From Dendrocalamus latiflorus (taxonomy: Eukaryota; Streptophyta; Magnoliopsida; Poales; Poaceae): a stretch of 64,000 bases of DNA. The stretch's first letter is position 1. Each line of letters starts with the position of its first letter. The translations under genes and the position numbers were made by a program. Shown here one piece after another: positions 1-10,545 of the stretch. The DNA lies in assembly GCA_017311315.1 (NCBI GenBank), contig CM029636.1:23553695-23617694 (forward strand), written 5' to 3'. Under the pieces are notes generated by a model. That model had not been told where the DNA came from and made no database searches. It saw only the letters and a list, made by a program, of their open reading frames with translations.

Positions 1-468
1 ATTGGTGAATCGAACCTACTAGTCAAAAGTTATAGCTAAGACAAGAAAAGAAACATTATACTACTAATAAGGAACCCATATTTGTTGGTTGATTGGCTAA
101 GTATCACTAGTTGGCTTAGTCCCCATATGAAGTGGGTGAACGTGGGGTGGGTTGGGCGCACTTGTCTGGCCAGCCCATATTAATTGCTTTTGGCAATAAC
201 TTTACTTACAAATGACAGTAACTTTCTAGCGTGTAAATTACACCAGCGCGTGGAATATTGTGTGTGTATAAGTGGGAAGTATTAATTTGTAAGTACAACA
301 GCAGTCTTGCTTTTTATATTTGTAAATACATTTTGTTGTTAGTCTGCAATATTGAACTACAAACTACACAAAACCAGAGCATGTTGGGTTCTACATATGT
401 ACAACTTCAGTTAGTACTCTTCAAGCATATAAAAAACCTTGACCTCATAATTTCCAGGATTCTTTGAT
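1..468. other. intergenic, no gene seen
   Basis: This stretch lies downstream of the minus-strand receptor kinase and is AT-rich. I see no conserved coding signal or recognisable repeat. The 3' UTR and poly(A) site of the receptor kinase should fall here, but I cannot place them. Confidence 0.5.
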
Positions 469-637
469 TTATGACCTTTGGAATTGTGAACCGCCTGAAG
501 TAGCATTGTGTGCCTGAGATGCTGTCGTACTGTTCTGCGCCTGGGAGGTCTGACTTGAAGACAGAACTGAGAAGAAATTTATGACATCAGGGCTTTCACC
601 AAGAACCCTCAATGACCTTGGAATGGGAGGCATGTGT
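469..637 (-). pseudogene. disconnected C-terminal tail of the receptor kinase (frameshifted)
   Basis: After Asp-Val-Asn near the C terminus, a second frame continues with the tail expected of this subfamily: PPIPRSLRVLGESPDVI, then an FFSVLSS segment and a Ser/Gln/Thr-rich end, about 55 residues, closing with a stop at 469-471. It joins the main frame if two bases are removed from the CATGTGTTAAC stretch at 631-641. The related fragment at 10.1 kb reads DVNVPPLPRS at the same place without a break, which supports a 2-nt insertion here. I infer a recent indel, an allelic variant or an assembly error. Confidence 0.8.
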
Positions 638-2963
638 TAACATCAAGGAATCCCTCTAGGATTTGGACAATCTGACCCGTTGTGGGTCTGGCACTTTCAT
701 CATCTTGGATGCACCAACAAGCAACCATACAAGCTCTTGTGAGCTCATCAGCATTTGCTTCTCCATTCAGCCTGGGGTCCAACAAGGTCTGCACATCCCC
801 TTGATGAAGCTTGCTTGTAGCCAAGGTCGGGAAGAAGAATGAGGACCTGCCCTCTTCTCCATGAACAGCATTCCTCCTGCCTGATATGAGTTCAAAGAGC
901 ATCATGCCGTAGCTGAAGACATCTGCCTTCGCTGTTATCGGCACACCGCTAATCCATTCAGGTGCAAGGTAACCCCTTGTTCCTCTCATTGTCGTCAAAA
1001 CACGGCTGAAGTCTCGGCCTAAGAGCTTTGCTAGACCAAAATCAGATATTTTTGGAACAAATGACTCGTCCAAGAGTATGTTCTCTGGTTTGACATCACA
1101 GTGTATGATGCAATCCCTACATTTCTCATGCAGGTAATTTAGGCCTCTTGCTGTTCCAAGTGCAATTTGATATCTAGTGGCCCAGCTCAATGCTGTTGTC
1201 TCACCAGGGAACAGCTGCAATGCCAGGGAACCCTTCGGCATGAACTCGTACACAAGCAGCCTCCTTGATCCTTCAGAGCAGAATCCAAGTAGGCGGGCCA
1301 AATTGACGTGCTGAATTGTCCCAATGGTCCTTACCTCAGCACGGAATTGTTTCTCCCCCTGGTGAAGCCCATCAAATCTCTTCACAGCAATGGCAGTTGA
1401 ATCCGGGAGCTTCCCTTTGAACACCGAGCCGAAGGCACCTCCCCCCAACTTCTCTGAGAAGTTGTTGGTGACATGCTGCAGACCACTGTACCTGAAGGCA
1501 ATCAGTGTTCCCCCAGTAGTCTTCGCTATCCAAAGAGTCCTGTCTCGGCTGCATTTCTGAAATAGGTTTAAGAATACGATAGCAAGGATTATCAAAGCTG
1601 CAGCAACTCCAACACCAACTCCACGAACAACTGCACCAACGATCACCTTCTTGCTCTTTTTAGAGTCTGGTAGCTCGGACGCTGCAAGCCTGAGGAAGAG
1701 TGTGTCTCCCCCAATTCCAGTGTATTGTTCTTGGAGGTTAACGAGGTCTCCATGCCAAACGAGGCAGCCACTACTATTGTAAGTATAAGCATTACAGGAG
1801 CAATTGTTCAGACAAGCCACCTGACAGTCTTGAGAACTCGTGGCAACTGCACTCTGACCATTATCGGGTAACCTCACACCTGCCATGGTATAGAACTTAT
1901 CAAGCTGAGTCTGTGCAGAGCTCAAGTTGGTCTGGCACTGCAATGGTACGTTCCTCTTGCACCCACCACTGTACTCTCCATTATCCCAGTCACTCTGAAC
2001 CTTCTGGCTAAACCCCTTGATGCAGTTGCAGAACGGCAAGGCGTTGAGGTTGCAGATGCCATTTGCACCACAGGGAGCATACACCTCACACTGTGTCCGC
2101 GGCTGGGACCAGATCAGAATCCACTCCTGTGCGGACTCCACCCATGTCAACTGCTTGATCTGCCCATTCACGTCAATGATGAACCGTGAGATGACTGAAT
2201 CATCTACCATCGAGTAGGTGAAGTAGCTCTCGCTACCATTGTTGACGAAATGGAAGTTGTAAATGTAACCGGCCATCATCTCAGGCACAAGGCTAAATCT
2301 ATTGCCGTTCCAAGGGCCGCTGGTCCAGTAACTTACGGAATTGTTCCACTGGATGAAGTATTGTGTTGTGCCGTTTGGGTCCAGCTCCAGTGAGAACAAC
2401 CCAGGGGACAGGTTCGCGTTGTTCTTCCATGCAACAAGCCTCTGGCTTACACCAGTGGTCTTGTTCAGCCCAAGCTTGGCCCCCGGAAGCCAGGTGTTTG
2501 TTGGATGATCTATGCTTTGCCAATAAACTATCGATGAATTGGAGGCATCAGCGAGGTCGAGGCTACCGCTGTCCCTGATGATGGCGATGGTGGAGTTGGA
2601 GGCTATGCTTACGTTGGTCGACCATAGCTGCCGTTTCTTGGATTCATCAAGGAGAACAAGGTTGCCATCGCTGCCGATGGCCAAGGAGACGGTCGTCGGG
2701 TCAGACACCGGCATGTTGCTATTTGCCGTCCACACAGTTGTCACCTGCCGTATGTTGCTGTACCATATGGCTATGTAGTAGTTGCTGGAACTGGAAGAGG
2801 TGGTGTTACCTTGTGTTGGGGAGTAGAAGCCCAAGGTGAACTTGTTGCCCTTGGACACAATCTTATGCATCCTGGACAATGGTGTGGTGGAGTTTATGGT
2901 GTCGACGGCAGTGCAGACAAGGATTTGGTTGAAGAGGAGGAGGTAGAAGAAGAAGGGAGCCAT
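609..2963 (-). CDS. G-type lectin S-receptor-like Ser/Thr protein kinase (SD2-type), C-terminally frameshifted
   Basis: This intronless frame of 784 codons encodes a plasma-membrane receptor-like kinase. Visible in order are a hydrophobic signal peptide (residues 1-19), a bulb-type mannose-lectin domain (about 22-150), an S-locus glycoprotein domain with WTSGPWNG (213-220), a Cys-rich EGF-like stretch (292-318), a PAN/apple domain (about 343-426) and one membrane segment (about 441-467). The kinase (about 505-770) has glycine loop GGGAFGSVF, Lys528, HCDVKPEN with Asp623, DFG at 641-643 and APEW. HCD instead of HRD makes it a non-RD kinase, as is normal for this subfamily. Many N-glycosylation sequons are present. 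Family members act in defence, stress or self-recognition signalling; the ligand here is unknown. The start is the only ATG before the signal peptide. The last residues (TCLPFQGH) are out of frame with the usual tail, which remains readable in another frame down to 469 (see findings). Confidence 0.93.
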   Translation of the reverse strand: MAPFFFYLLLFNQILVCTAVDTINSTTPLSRMHKIVSKGNKFTLGFYSPTQGNTTSSSSSNYYIAIWYSNIRQVTTVWTANSNMPVSDPTTVSLAIGSDGNLVLLDESKKRQLWSTNVSIASNSTIAIIRDSGSLDLADASNSSIVYWQSIDHPTNTWLPGAKLGLNKTTGVSQRLVAWKNNANLSPGLFSLELDPNGTTQYFIQWNNSVSYWTSGPWNGNRFSLVPEMMAGYIYNFHFVNNGSESYFTYSMVDDSVISRFIIDVNGQIKQLTWVESAQEWILIWSQPRTQCEVYAPCGANGICNLNALPFCNCIKGFSQKVQSDWDNGEYSGGCKRNVPLQCQTNLSSAQTQLDKFYTMAGVRLPDNGQSAVATSSQDCQVACLNNCSCNAYTYNSSGCLVWHGDLVNLQEQYTGIGGDTLFLRLAASELPDSKKSKKVIVGAVVRGVGVGVAAALIILAIVFLNLFQKCSRDRTLWIAKTTGGTLIAFRYSGLQHVTNNFSEKLGGGAFGSVFKGKLPDSTAIAVKRFDGLHQGEKQFRAEVRTIGTIQHVNLARLLGFCSEGSRRLLVYEFMPKGSLALQLFPGETTALSWATRYQIALGTARGLNYLHEKCRDCIIHCDVKPENILLDESFVPKISDFGLAKLLGRDFSRVLTTMRGTRGYLAPEWISGVPITAKADVFSYGMMLFELISGRRNAVHGEEGRSSFFFPTLATSKLHQGDVQTLLDPRLNGEANADELTRACMVACWCIQDDESARPTTGQIVQILEGFLDVNTCLPFQGH

Positions 2964-3122
2964 GGATGGGAGCTTGGAGGAATAACCAGGGAGGAAGGGA
3001 GCTTGGACTTTTGGAGTAATTTGTGGTGGTGGTTGGATACAGATTGCAGATGTTGATGGATATCGGGCTCCGCTTCATGCACAAATTACAAAAAGGAACC
3101 TTCTTTGACCGGTGTAATATTA

Positions 3123-3388
3123 CTTCCTCTGTCCGGCAATATAAATACAAAGACCATCATACACATAGATTAAGCAAATATTAAATTTTTTAAAAAAAAT
3201 TAATACCATTGGATCATACATATCCTATATTAAATGATATACTACAACTATCCACTCATTTCTTTACATTAAAGTAAAGATATATAGTGAAAATATTGTA
3301 ATAACTATATATTTAGCTTTCACAATAGACTTATATTATAGCACAATGTTTTCTTAGAATGAGGGCTTATATTGCAGTGTGGAGGAAG
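3123..3388. mobile_element. Stowaway-like MITE in the receptor-kinase promoter
   Basis: A 266-bp element with terminal inverted repeats. The left end reads CTTCCTCTGTCCGGCAATAT, the right end in reverse complement CTTCCTCCACACTGCAATAT, and a TA dinucleotide flanks each side (3121-3122, 3389-3390). The AT-rich interior, TA target and CTTCCTC-type end fit the Tc1/mariner-derived Stowaway family. The near end lies 159 bp upstream of the receptor-kinase ATG, so it occupies the proximal promoter. Confidence 0.8.
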
Positions 3389-3390
3389 TA

Positions 3391-4090
3391 GTAGGTAGAA
3401 GCATCAGGGGGCAGCGTTGATTTGAAATATTTTGACTTATTGTCATCTTGCAAGCAAACTTTGCTAATATTTCAGAATTTTAATGCTAATTATTTCAATC
3501 TTTGATCTGGACCAGATCATCTCCTTTTGAAGATGACCAGATCTTGACGTTGGCTGTTGTCCTCTCAAGAGGGCTTCTAGAATAGAATGGCTCGGGTAAG
3601 AAACGATGCTGTAAAAAGAGTAGCCGGCCGTGGTGAATCCCAGACTTTTAGAATTGTTTGTTGATCTGTTGAATTCTACTACTCATTTGGCACATCAGTT
3701 TTCTTGTTTGAAAATTGTCTATGATGCTTGTTGTGGATACGGACCAAACAGTAAATGAGAAGACTAGTAGAATGAGTGTAGGAGAAATGAGCTGCATGGC
3801 TCCTTCCTTTCTCAAGGATGTATATATGCATAGCCATAAGACCTAATTACAACAATACCCCCATAGTGGTCTACTATGCCAGGGATATAGGTGTCTTTTT
3901 ACATGCCATATTGGACCTTTTGGCCCAGGAAACCGAATGAATGTAGGTGGGGGCCACCCCTATAACAATAGCCTCTTATGGTAAAGGGCTTCATCCCTGC
4001 AGGACGAAACCATATTGCCAGGCCTTTTGACCCCCTCTGTCGGCCTGTTAATTGGTTGGCCCATGGGCCGTATCATGATGACCGTGGTCG
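3391..4090. other. intergenic, nothing recognised
   Basis: AT-rich sequence with no coding signal or terminal repeats that I can support. The minus-strand open frames at 3960-4417 have no family features. Confidence 0.4.
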
Positions 4091-4389
4091 GTTGGTGTTG
4101 CTGTAGTGTGGGACGCGCCTGAGCGCGGTTGATGCGTCGTGCGCTGTTGACTCGTGCGTCATCCGTTCTCGAGGCATGCCCAAGAAGGCAAGCATCTTTA
4201 AGGCCGACATCCTTCTCGAGATGACCCACCATTGCGCGTTCTTCTTCTTCATGCCGGTTGTTGCCATCGATCGTATCGCTCCATCTAGCCACCACTTTAA
4301 CCGTTGTTGCTCTCTCTCCCGTGCCGCCCCCACACTGCCACCAAGCGCACCTGCCGTCACCGCTCCACCTCCTTCCCTACCGCGAGGAT

Positions 4390-6360
4390 GGTTCGTGGTG
4401 GCGACCAGCTTTCTCATCGCAGTACCACGAGCGCTTTGTCTAGTCGTGAAGGCTCATCCGGTCGTGGGAGCTCGTCGGCCACAAAGGTCAACTACGAGTT
4501 GGTAGAGCGTGACATGTCCACGGCAAACAAGCGGTGGAGTTCAGCGAAGAAGGTGAATAGCATCTACATGAACACGTTGGGGCCGACTCTAGAATACTAC
4601 ATAGATAGACCTGTTGGACATCTTATTTAATTATGTATCATTATGTAGGAGCCCACTTCGTGCAACCTCACACTCAAGCTTGTTGGCTCCATTCCCATTG
4701 GGGCTGGGCGAGGGATGGCGTATCTATACCCGCCAGAGACGCTGGTGCACGGTACCCAGCTAGGGACTGGTTTCACGAAGGTAAAGGTGGACATGGTACA
4801 TGACATTTTCAGGGCATCCCACTGGAGAAGATGCCATCCACACGTTCGTCTAGTGGCCCAAGAGGGAGATTGCCCCGGACCCTTCCGTGCTGGCATCTAC
4901 CTAGTAGCCTGCGGCCTCTCTAGTCATCCTTTCGATGTCACCACTTACACTTAATCAATAGCTTGTGGGCTCTCTGACCTCCCTTCGATGTCACCATGTT
5001 CACCTGATTCAGGTCAGCAGATCGCCATATTGGCTCCCATGAAGACCACAACAAGCATAGATCAACAGCATGCCCAATCGTCTCCTGTGAAGAACACATA
5101 CAAGCGTGGCAGCAAGACCAAATCAAAGAACATCAAGGCACCTCAAAAGCCGTGGACATTCTCACTAGGAATGTTGTTGGTCTTGGATACACTCTTACAC
5201 AGCCTTGGAATGGGTTGCGTGAGTTTGTATGCGTGGTACATGTGAAAGACCAATGAGATTAGGACACAACACCCTTTGGGTTTCACCATCAAGTACACGG
5301 CGGGGCATTTTCTCCACAAGCCAGGCTTCTTCATAGTGGCCTTCAATAACTTGTTCGATCTCTTCAACTTCGAGGCCATTGACGTCTCACTTTTAAGATT
5401 TTGGACACTGTAAGTGTATACAATTACAGTTTACATTCATGTTATACCGATAAATACCATAACTCCTTGCTTATGTATAGACACATGATGCAACAAACCA
5501 CATGATCCCGAGAACCAATCGGTTTCCTCGACCCACACTTGATCTCCGAGCAAAGCATCCAAGATAATGCATCCTATGTCCAGGCTTACATAACAACGGG
5601 ATTGCGTGCTCATAATGGCAAGGAGTACATTCTTCTACCCTACAACCAGATATAAGTACTTCACTTATTGCTATACACATTGATTTGTACTTTGTACGTA
5701 ATACGAACTTAGTTTTAAGGACTATGGCGGCATACATGTATAAGTTGCACTATATTCTAATTAGCAATATATCAAAGTGGAACAAGATAATATATTTTGA
5801 TTCCCTAATCAAGAGCAAGCACGACTTCACACTTGTGCAATAATTAATCAACAGGTAAACTCATTTCATCGATATATAACTCTATATACCCTTTGTTTAC
5901 AATGGCTAAGGCTAACTTTTTCAAATCATGTAGGTCGTTCGATGTATACGTTGTCAGAGGAGGGAGACACATGGAAGGGAGCGCCACACTGCGATATGTG
6001 ATACAGTTTCTGGTACCCGCTAGTGCACAATAATTTTATATTACACTTCATAATGATGCTTCACAAATTGAACAAAGCTATGTATGTAATTATATTTTTG
6101 CAGTACCACCAGCAGCTACAATGTATGTGGATTCTAAGTTTATCACTATATGCAAGAAATCATGGGTGTTGGGCCCAAAGATCTAGAGGTTTGTCTATCT
6201 CGCAATAATTATTTTCTACATACATACATACATACATACATACATACACACACACACGCTTATAACTTTACTCTTCGTAGCGATAGGGCATAAAAATCTC
6301 TTCAAGTACAATCCATATGAAAGAACTTCCCGACATTTAAGAACGGCTCACCACCTTCTT
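4390..6360 (+). pseudogene. degenerate CACTA-associated ORF: DUF8039-like domain plus Ulp1-like C48 peptidase
   Basis: Broken coding blocks on the plus strand. At 4650-4900, conceptual translation gives LVGSIPIGAGRG, LVHGTQLG and VKVDMVHD, then after frame changes and a stop WPKREI. This is the pattern of the DUF8039-type domain in plant transposon-derived proteins. At 5510-5655, IGFLDPHLISEQSIQ and ayittglrahngkeyillpynq-like residues resemble the lead-in to Ulp1-like peptidases. At about 5780-5840 KWNKIIYFDSL (possible catalytic Asp) and at about 6100-6190 YNVCGF followed by a stop (possible catalytic Cys) fit the C48 core. Gaps between blocks may be introns. Such ORFs travel with CACTA (En/Spm) elements and host-derived relatives. 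Multiple stops and frameshifts make it non-functional. Element ends were not found. Confidence 0.5.
6216..6258. repeat. (ACAT)n/(CA)n microsatellite
   Basis: About eight tandem CATA units followed by a short CA run. Confidence 0.95.
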
Positions 6361-7431
6361 AATGACGGAGGTCATTCACCCAAAAGGAGAGTTTCACTCG
6401 GATAGGGATAAATAAAATCTTTCATGTTTAGTGACAAACAATGTTTTTATTGTATCTGTGAACATGTTGTAGCTCTATTATCACAATTCATCTGTAATTA
6501 ATTTATAAATTTATGTATTTGTGATATATCTGTATGTTTGTGATCAATATCTGTCTTTCTGTGTATTTATATATCTGTGATATTTGTGTATTTGCTTGTT
6601 TTCAGAGGGTATGGTTAGCATTTTCTAAGGCTAACAAAAAAATAGAAAAAGTTTTAGGTATAAAACGAACTATCATAGAGATTAAAGGGATTATAACATT
6701 ACCACACTATACGGAACAGTATATTTCATGCTACAGTACTGTGGAATACTACTGTGCTACATTATCACTTCCGCGGAATAGTGCTTCCACTCTCCTAGGC
6801 GCGGAATATGCCATGTGTCAGCGTCACATGCTTCTGCGTTCATGAAGAAAGCTAGATTTATAAAAAATACTAAGTGAGCCAGGACTGCAAAAAAAAAAAG
6901 TACAAGAGGGACAAAACAGTAAAGAATTCTAAAATATGCGTTGTAAAAAGAAATTGATAGAGTGCAAGCCCAAGAACTTAATAGTCGTGGCACGTACCAC
7001 CTGATACTGCATATATTATGCAAGATTGCATCGAAATGAATTCTTCTTCTGGGCTGGCAGGTGTTGTGAAGAACATGTACACTATGGATTGTCAACCATC
7101 CCTAATCTGAAAATGTATGTGCTTTTTTGTTGTTCATATGTATGCTTTTTTTTCTCCTGATGGGTGACAACGTCTGCCTGCTCTAGATCATGCCAGCGGT
7201 AGTGGATCGACCGCATTGATGGGAGGGCCTCTTCTTTTCAACTTAAGCTTTATAGATTTTTTTCGCAAAAACATGAAACTGTTTTTTATCATCTTTTTGA
7301 AATAATTATTAGCATAGTTTTTTAAAGTGATTTATTTATTTATTAATATTCAATTCGTTTATATAAGAACTTGCACTAGGAATAAAGCCGTCACCCACGG
7401 CAATAAAAAAATCTACCTATAGCGTGGATAG
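6361..7431. other. intergenic, nothing recognised
   Basis: AT-rich sequence without a supported coding frame or clear element ends. Short homopolymer runs occur at about 6890 and 7147. Confidence 0.4.
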
Positions 7432-7434
7432 TAT

Positions 7435-8341
7435 GGGCCTGTTTGGTAGAGCTCCACCAGCTCCAGATTCACTCAGATCCACCTAGATCCACCGTGGAGC
7501 AGCTCCACCGTGAATCTGGGTTTCATCCAAGTGTTTGGTACAGCTCCAGCGCTTCTCTCTATCTCACTGCCAAACTGGGTCCACGCGTCAAGGGGCATAA
7601 TGAAAAAATGCAAAAAAAAAAAAGCCACGGGCTTCTTCTTCTTCCTCCCGACGAGCTCCCGAGGCGGTGGAGGTGGTGCTGGCCCGGCGGGAGGCGGAGG
7701 CGGGGGAGGCGGTGCAGGCCCGGGGGGAGGCGGCGCCTGCCCGGGGGAGGCGGACGCGGGGGAGGCGACGCCGGCCCGGGAGGAGGCGGAGGCGGGGGAG
7801 GCAGGGGAGGTGGTGTTGGCCCGGGGGCAGGCGGACGCGGGGGAGGCAGCGCCGGCCCGGGAGGAGGTGGCGGCGGAGGCGGGGGAGGTGGTGTTGGCCC
7901 GGGGGCAGGCGGACGCGGGGGAGGTGGTGTTGGCCCGGGGGCAGGCGGACGCGGGGGAGGCGACGCCGGCCCGGGAGGAGGCGGGGGAGGCGGCGCCGGC
8001 CCGGGGGCAGGCGGACGCGGGGGAGGAGTGGAGACGGGGGAGACGGGGAAGGAGTGGAGACGGGGGAGGCTCGGTCGCGAGAAAGAACAAAAAAGAACAA
8101 ACCATTTTTTTGTGTAACCAGTGGCAGTGGTGGGTAATTTTCCCCAACTCCACCAAACTTGAGTTGGTGAAGCACCCCTTGAGGTGCTCCACCAAATCCA
8201 TGAATCTGGGGGTAGATCCACTGTTTTCGTGGAGCAGATCCATGGTGGAGCTGCTGGAGCTAGAAGTGTTTGGCTGGTAAAATTGAATCTGGATCTATTT
8301 TTTGTGGATCTGGAACTGGTGGAACTCTGCCAAACAGGCCC
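7435..8341. mobile_element. TIR element (PIF/Harbinger-like ends) with GC-rich minisatellite cargo
   Basis: A 907-bp element. The left terminus GGGCCTGTTTGGTAGAGCTC and the reverse complement of the right terminus, GGGCCTGTTTGGCAGAGTTC, form long inverted repeats that continue into CCAGATTC-type sequence. TAT flanks each end (7432-7434, 8342-8344). The GGGCCTGTTTGG end and 3-bp duplication suggest PIF/Harbinger, though TAT is not the usual TWA target. The middle holds a GC-rich tandem array. Open frames through the array in several registers are Gly/Arg- or Pro-rich by composition, not genes. Confidence 0.75.
7655..8070. repeat. G-rich minisatellite inside the TIR element
   Basis: Degenerate tandem units built on GGCAGGCGGACGCGGGGGAG alternating with GGTGGTGTTGGCCCGG or GACGCCGGCCCGGGAGGAG, with periods of about 36 to 39 bp. 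The plus strand carries many runs of three to six G spaced by a few bases, so quadruplex formation is plausible. Confidence 0.85.
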
Positions 8342-9990
8342 TATATCAAAACTCACTTCGGTGGATCCACAAGTGGAAGAGGCCAAGACGCGGCCGTGAC
8401 TTCCGCAAGCTCCGCTGAAAACCAGCCGGACGTAGCCTCCATATTTCCACCGACGCCGCTCCGCGAGCTCTGCCGTGGCATCCTGGCTCCGCCGGCGCAA
8501 GCAGCCTCCGCGAGCTGGCCGAGCTCCGTAGTCACTGTGGAGTGCACGGCCCCAATTTTCGTGGTCGAAAAGTGACATCCAGCTCGTCGTCCAACAAAAA
8601 ACACGAGAGATCGAAGAAGAAAACTAAGGTGAAAAAACAAGCCGCGCGTCGTTTCCCTACCAATGGACAAGAAAGACGAGTTGATGGGTCTCCATCGGTG
8701 TGAAAGCAAGACGAGTTGATGGATCTCCATCGGTGTGAAAGCAAGACGAGTTCATGGGTCTCGTTACCTCCTAAATGGACCCCCATGGAATGGGAATCCT
8801 GCGAGCTAGATCCTTGGAGCCCTTGTCCATTAGCGTAACGCCAGCCGAACCTGCCTTGCGTAACGCCGAGAGAGTGTCGCCTTCGCCGATGCAAAGGCTG
8901 GAATGTAGCAACGTACTTCCTTTTCGGATGACTTATCAAACGACAACCAATCGTTTCCGTGCTTATCCGTCGATACATTTCTAGAGCCTGGTCGTAACTC
9001 AGGAATTTTAGGTAAATTTCAGAGAAATCAGTTTATTTTCAGTTGGAACAGGAAAAAAATCCTACGTCCCAAATATGGCTTACTTCTCCAGCCTAAAATT
9101 CCCAGGATTAACTATAAACCTATACTTTTTGGTCCAGTATTGTATGCTTTTCCAATTACTTGCTGAATATCCGTGCTTTACTATGAATGAAAAATTATAT
9201 TACCCCGAGCATGTCGGCCTTCGCACTCGGCCGAGCTCCGACAAAGGTGGTGTCATGCCGCCATCAACTTAGCCACGCGTCCATTATAGTTTTGCTGCTT
9301 TTTCTTGTTAGAATTTTTTTCTATTTTTTCTTAGAGATCTTTTTAGAGAGATGGAAGACGTGAGGTGAGATGGAAGACTTTTTCTTTTCTTTTTAAGCAG
9401 TACAGGTCGGTGCTTGATTGGCTAAAAAACACATGTATATTCCACACAAAAATAGGCGTTACTTTTGGGCTTGAGGTCTTCGACGAGAAGATCCATTTAT
9501 CTAACACCAACACAGCCCATCACTTGGCTAACCGTCGGGCCTTGCAAATCGCACCTTGGCGTCTCGCCGTCGCCGTCTACATCGCCGCTGGTTAGTGCGC
9601 GCCAGCCGTCTCGCCGTCGCCGCTCGCCGTCTACATCGCCGTCGCCGTCTACCGCTCGCCGTCTACATCGCCGCTGGTTAGTGCGTTCCTCAAGGTAATC
9701 GCACCTTGGCGTCTCGCCGTCGCCGCCGATTGCATCCCAGGTTTGGCCTCCGCAGCGAACAATTATCGTGCCCTTTCACACTAAGTTAAACTGTCGGTAG
9801 TGTCGGTAGGTTAACCTGTTTTGCACCCTAGATTGCTATCTGTTTACCTAGCATAAACTGCGAACAATTATCGTGCCCTTTGACACTAAGTTAATAGCTA
9901 AAATCATCTGACTACGAGCTGTTAGCAGTCATTTGATGTCGGAGCTGAATTGCCAATATCATGCAGTATCTGCCAAGCAACAACACAATT
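8342..9990. other. intergenic with small tandem repeats
   Basis: No gene supported. A 35-bp tandem repeat (core GACGAGTTGATGGGTCTCC, about 2.5 copies) lies at 8675-8760. A GCCGTCGCCGTCTACATCGC-type tandem run lies at about 9555-9730. The rest is unremarkable. Confidence 0.5.
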
Positions 9991-10083
9991 TTATGTTGGT
10001 GTGCCCTGGAGGGACAAATTTCAGGAAATTTCAGCTTCTTTCTAACACTTCAGGAAATTTCCCTTGGATCATACTCTTCATAA

Positions 10084-10545
10084 TTAGTCAGATGGACATG
10101 AACCCTGACCCTCCATCTGACGTCGAATGGATCTTGGAAGCGGTGGCACGTTCACATCGAGGGACCCCTCCATTATCTTCACCACAAGCCCCATGGATGG
10201 CCGATGTTCCACAAAGTCTTGGATGCACCAACATGCTAACCTAGAGATCCTCATCAGTTCTTCCCTATCAGCGGTTCCTTCTAACATTGGGTCCAAAATG
10301 ATCTGTTCATTGCCATCGATCACCTGCACTGCTGCCCAACATGGAAGGAAAGCCTTGCTTCCAAGTTCAGACTCTTCGAATTGGGCTAAGTTCCTTCTTC
10401 CAGATATCAGCTCAAAAAGCATCATGCCATAGCTATAGACGTCTATTTGGGGTGTGATTGGCAAACCCGAGAGCCACTCAGGTGCAAGGTACCCACTTGT
10501 ACCTCTCATTGTCATCAAGACAGAGCTGAAATCATGACTAAGAAA
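10084..10545 (-). pseudogene. 5'-truncated S-domain/SD2-type receptor kinase fragment
   Basis: The minus strand encodes only the end of a kinase domain, from just before the activation loop (LSHDFSSVLMTMRGTSGYLAPEW) to the C terminus (DVNVPPLPRS, then a short novel tail and stop at 10084-10086). It lacks the glycine loop, catalytic Lys, HCD loop and DFG, and all extracellular domains. It matches the C-terminal lobe of the intact receptor kinase at 609-2963 closely enough to be a paralogue. No other kinase exon lies upstream in the next kilobase. It is best read as a pseudogene left by truncated duplication or deletion. Confidence 0.85.

Noticed and set aside
258..467. Small plus-strand frame of 69 codons
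   Set aside because: No ribosomal, domain or homology signal, in AT-rich sequence next to a gene on the other strand.
7443..8578. Long Gly/Arg-, Ala/Gly- and Pro-rich open frames on both strands
   Set aside because: They exist in four or more registers because the underlying minisatellite lacks stops. No conserved domain, and they are confined to a TIR element.
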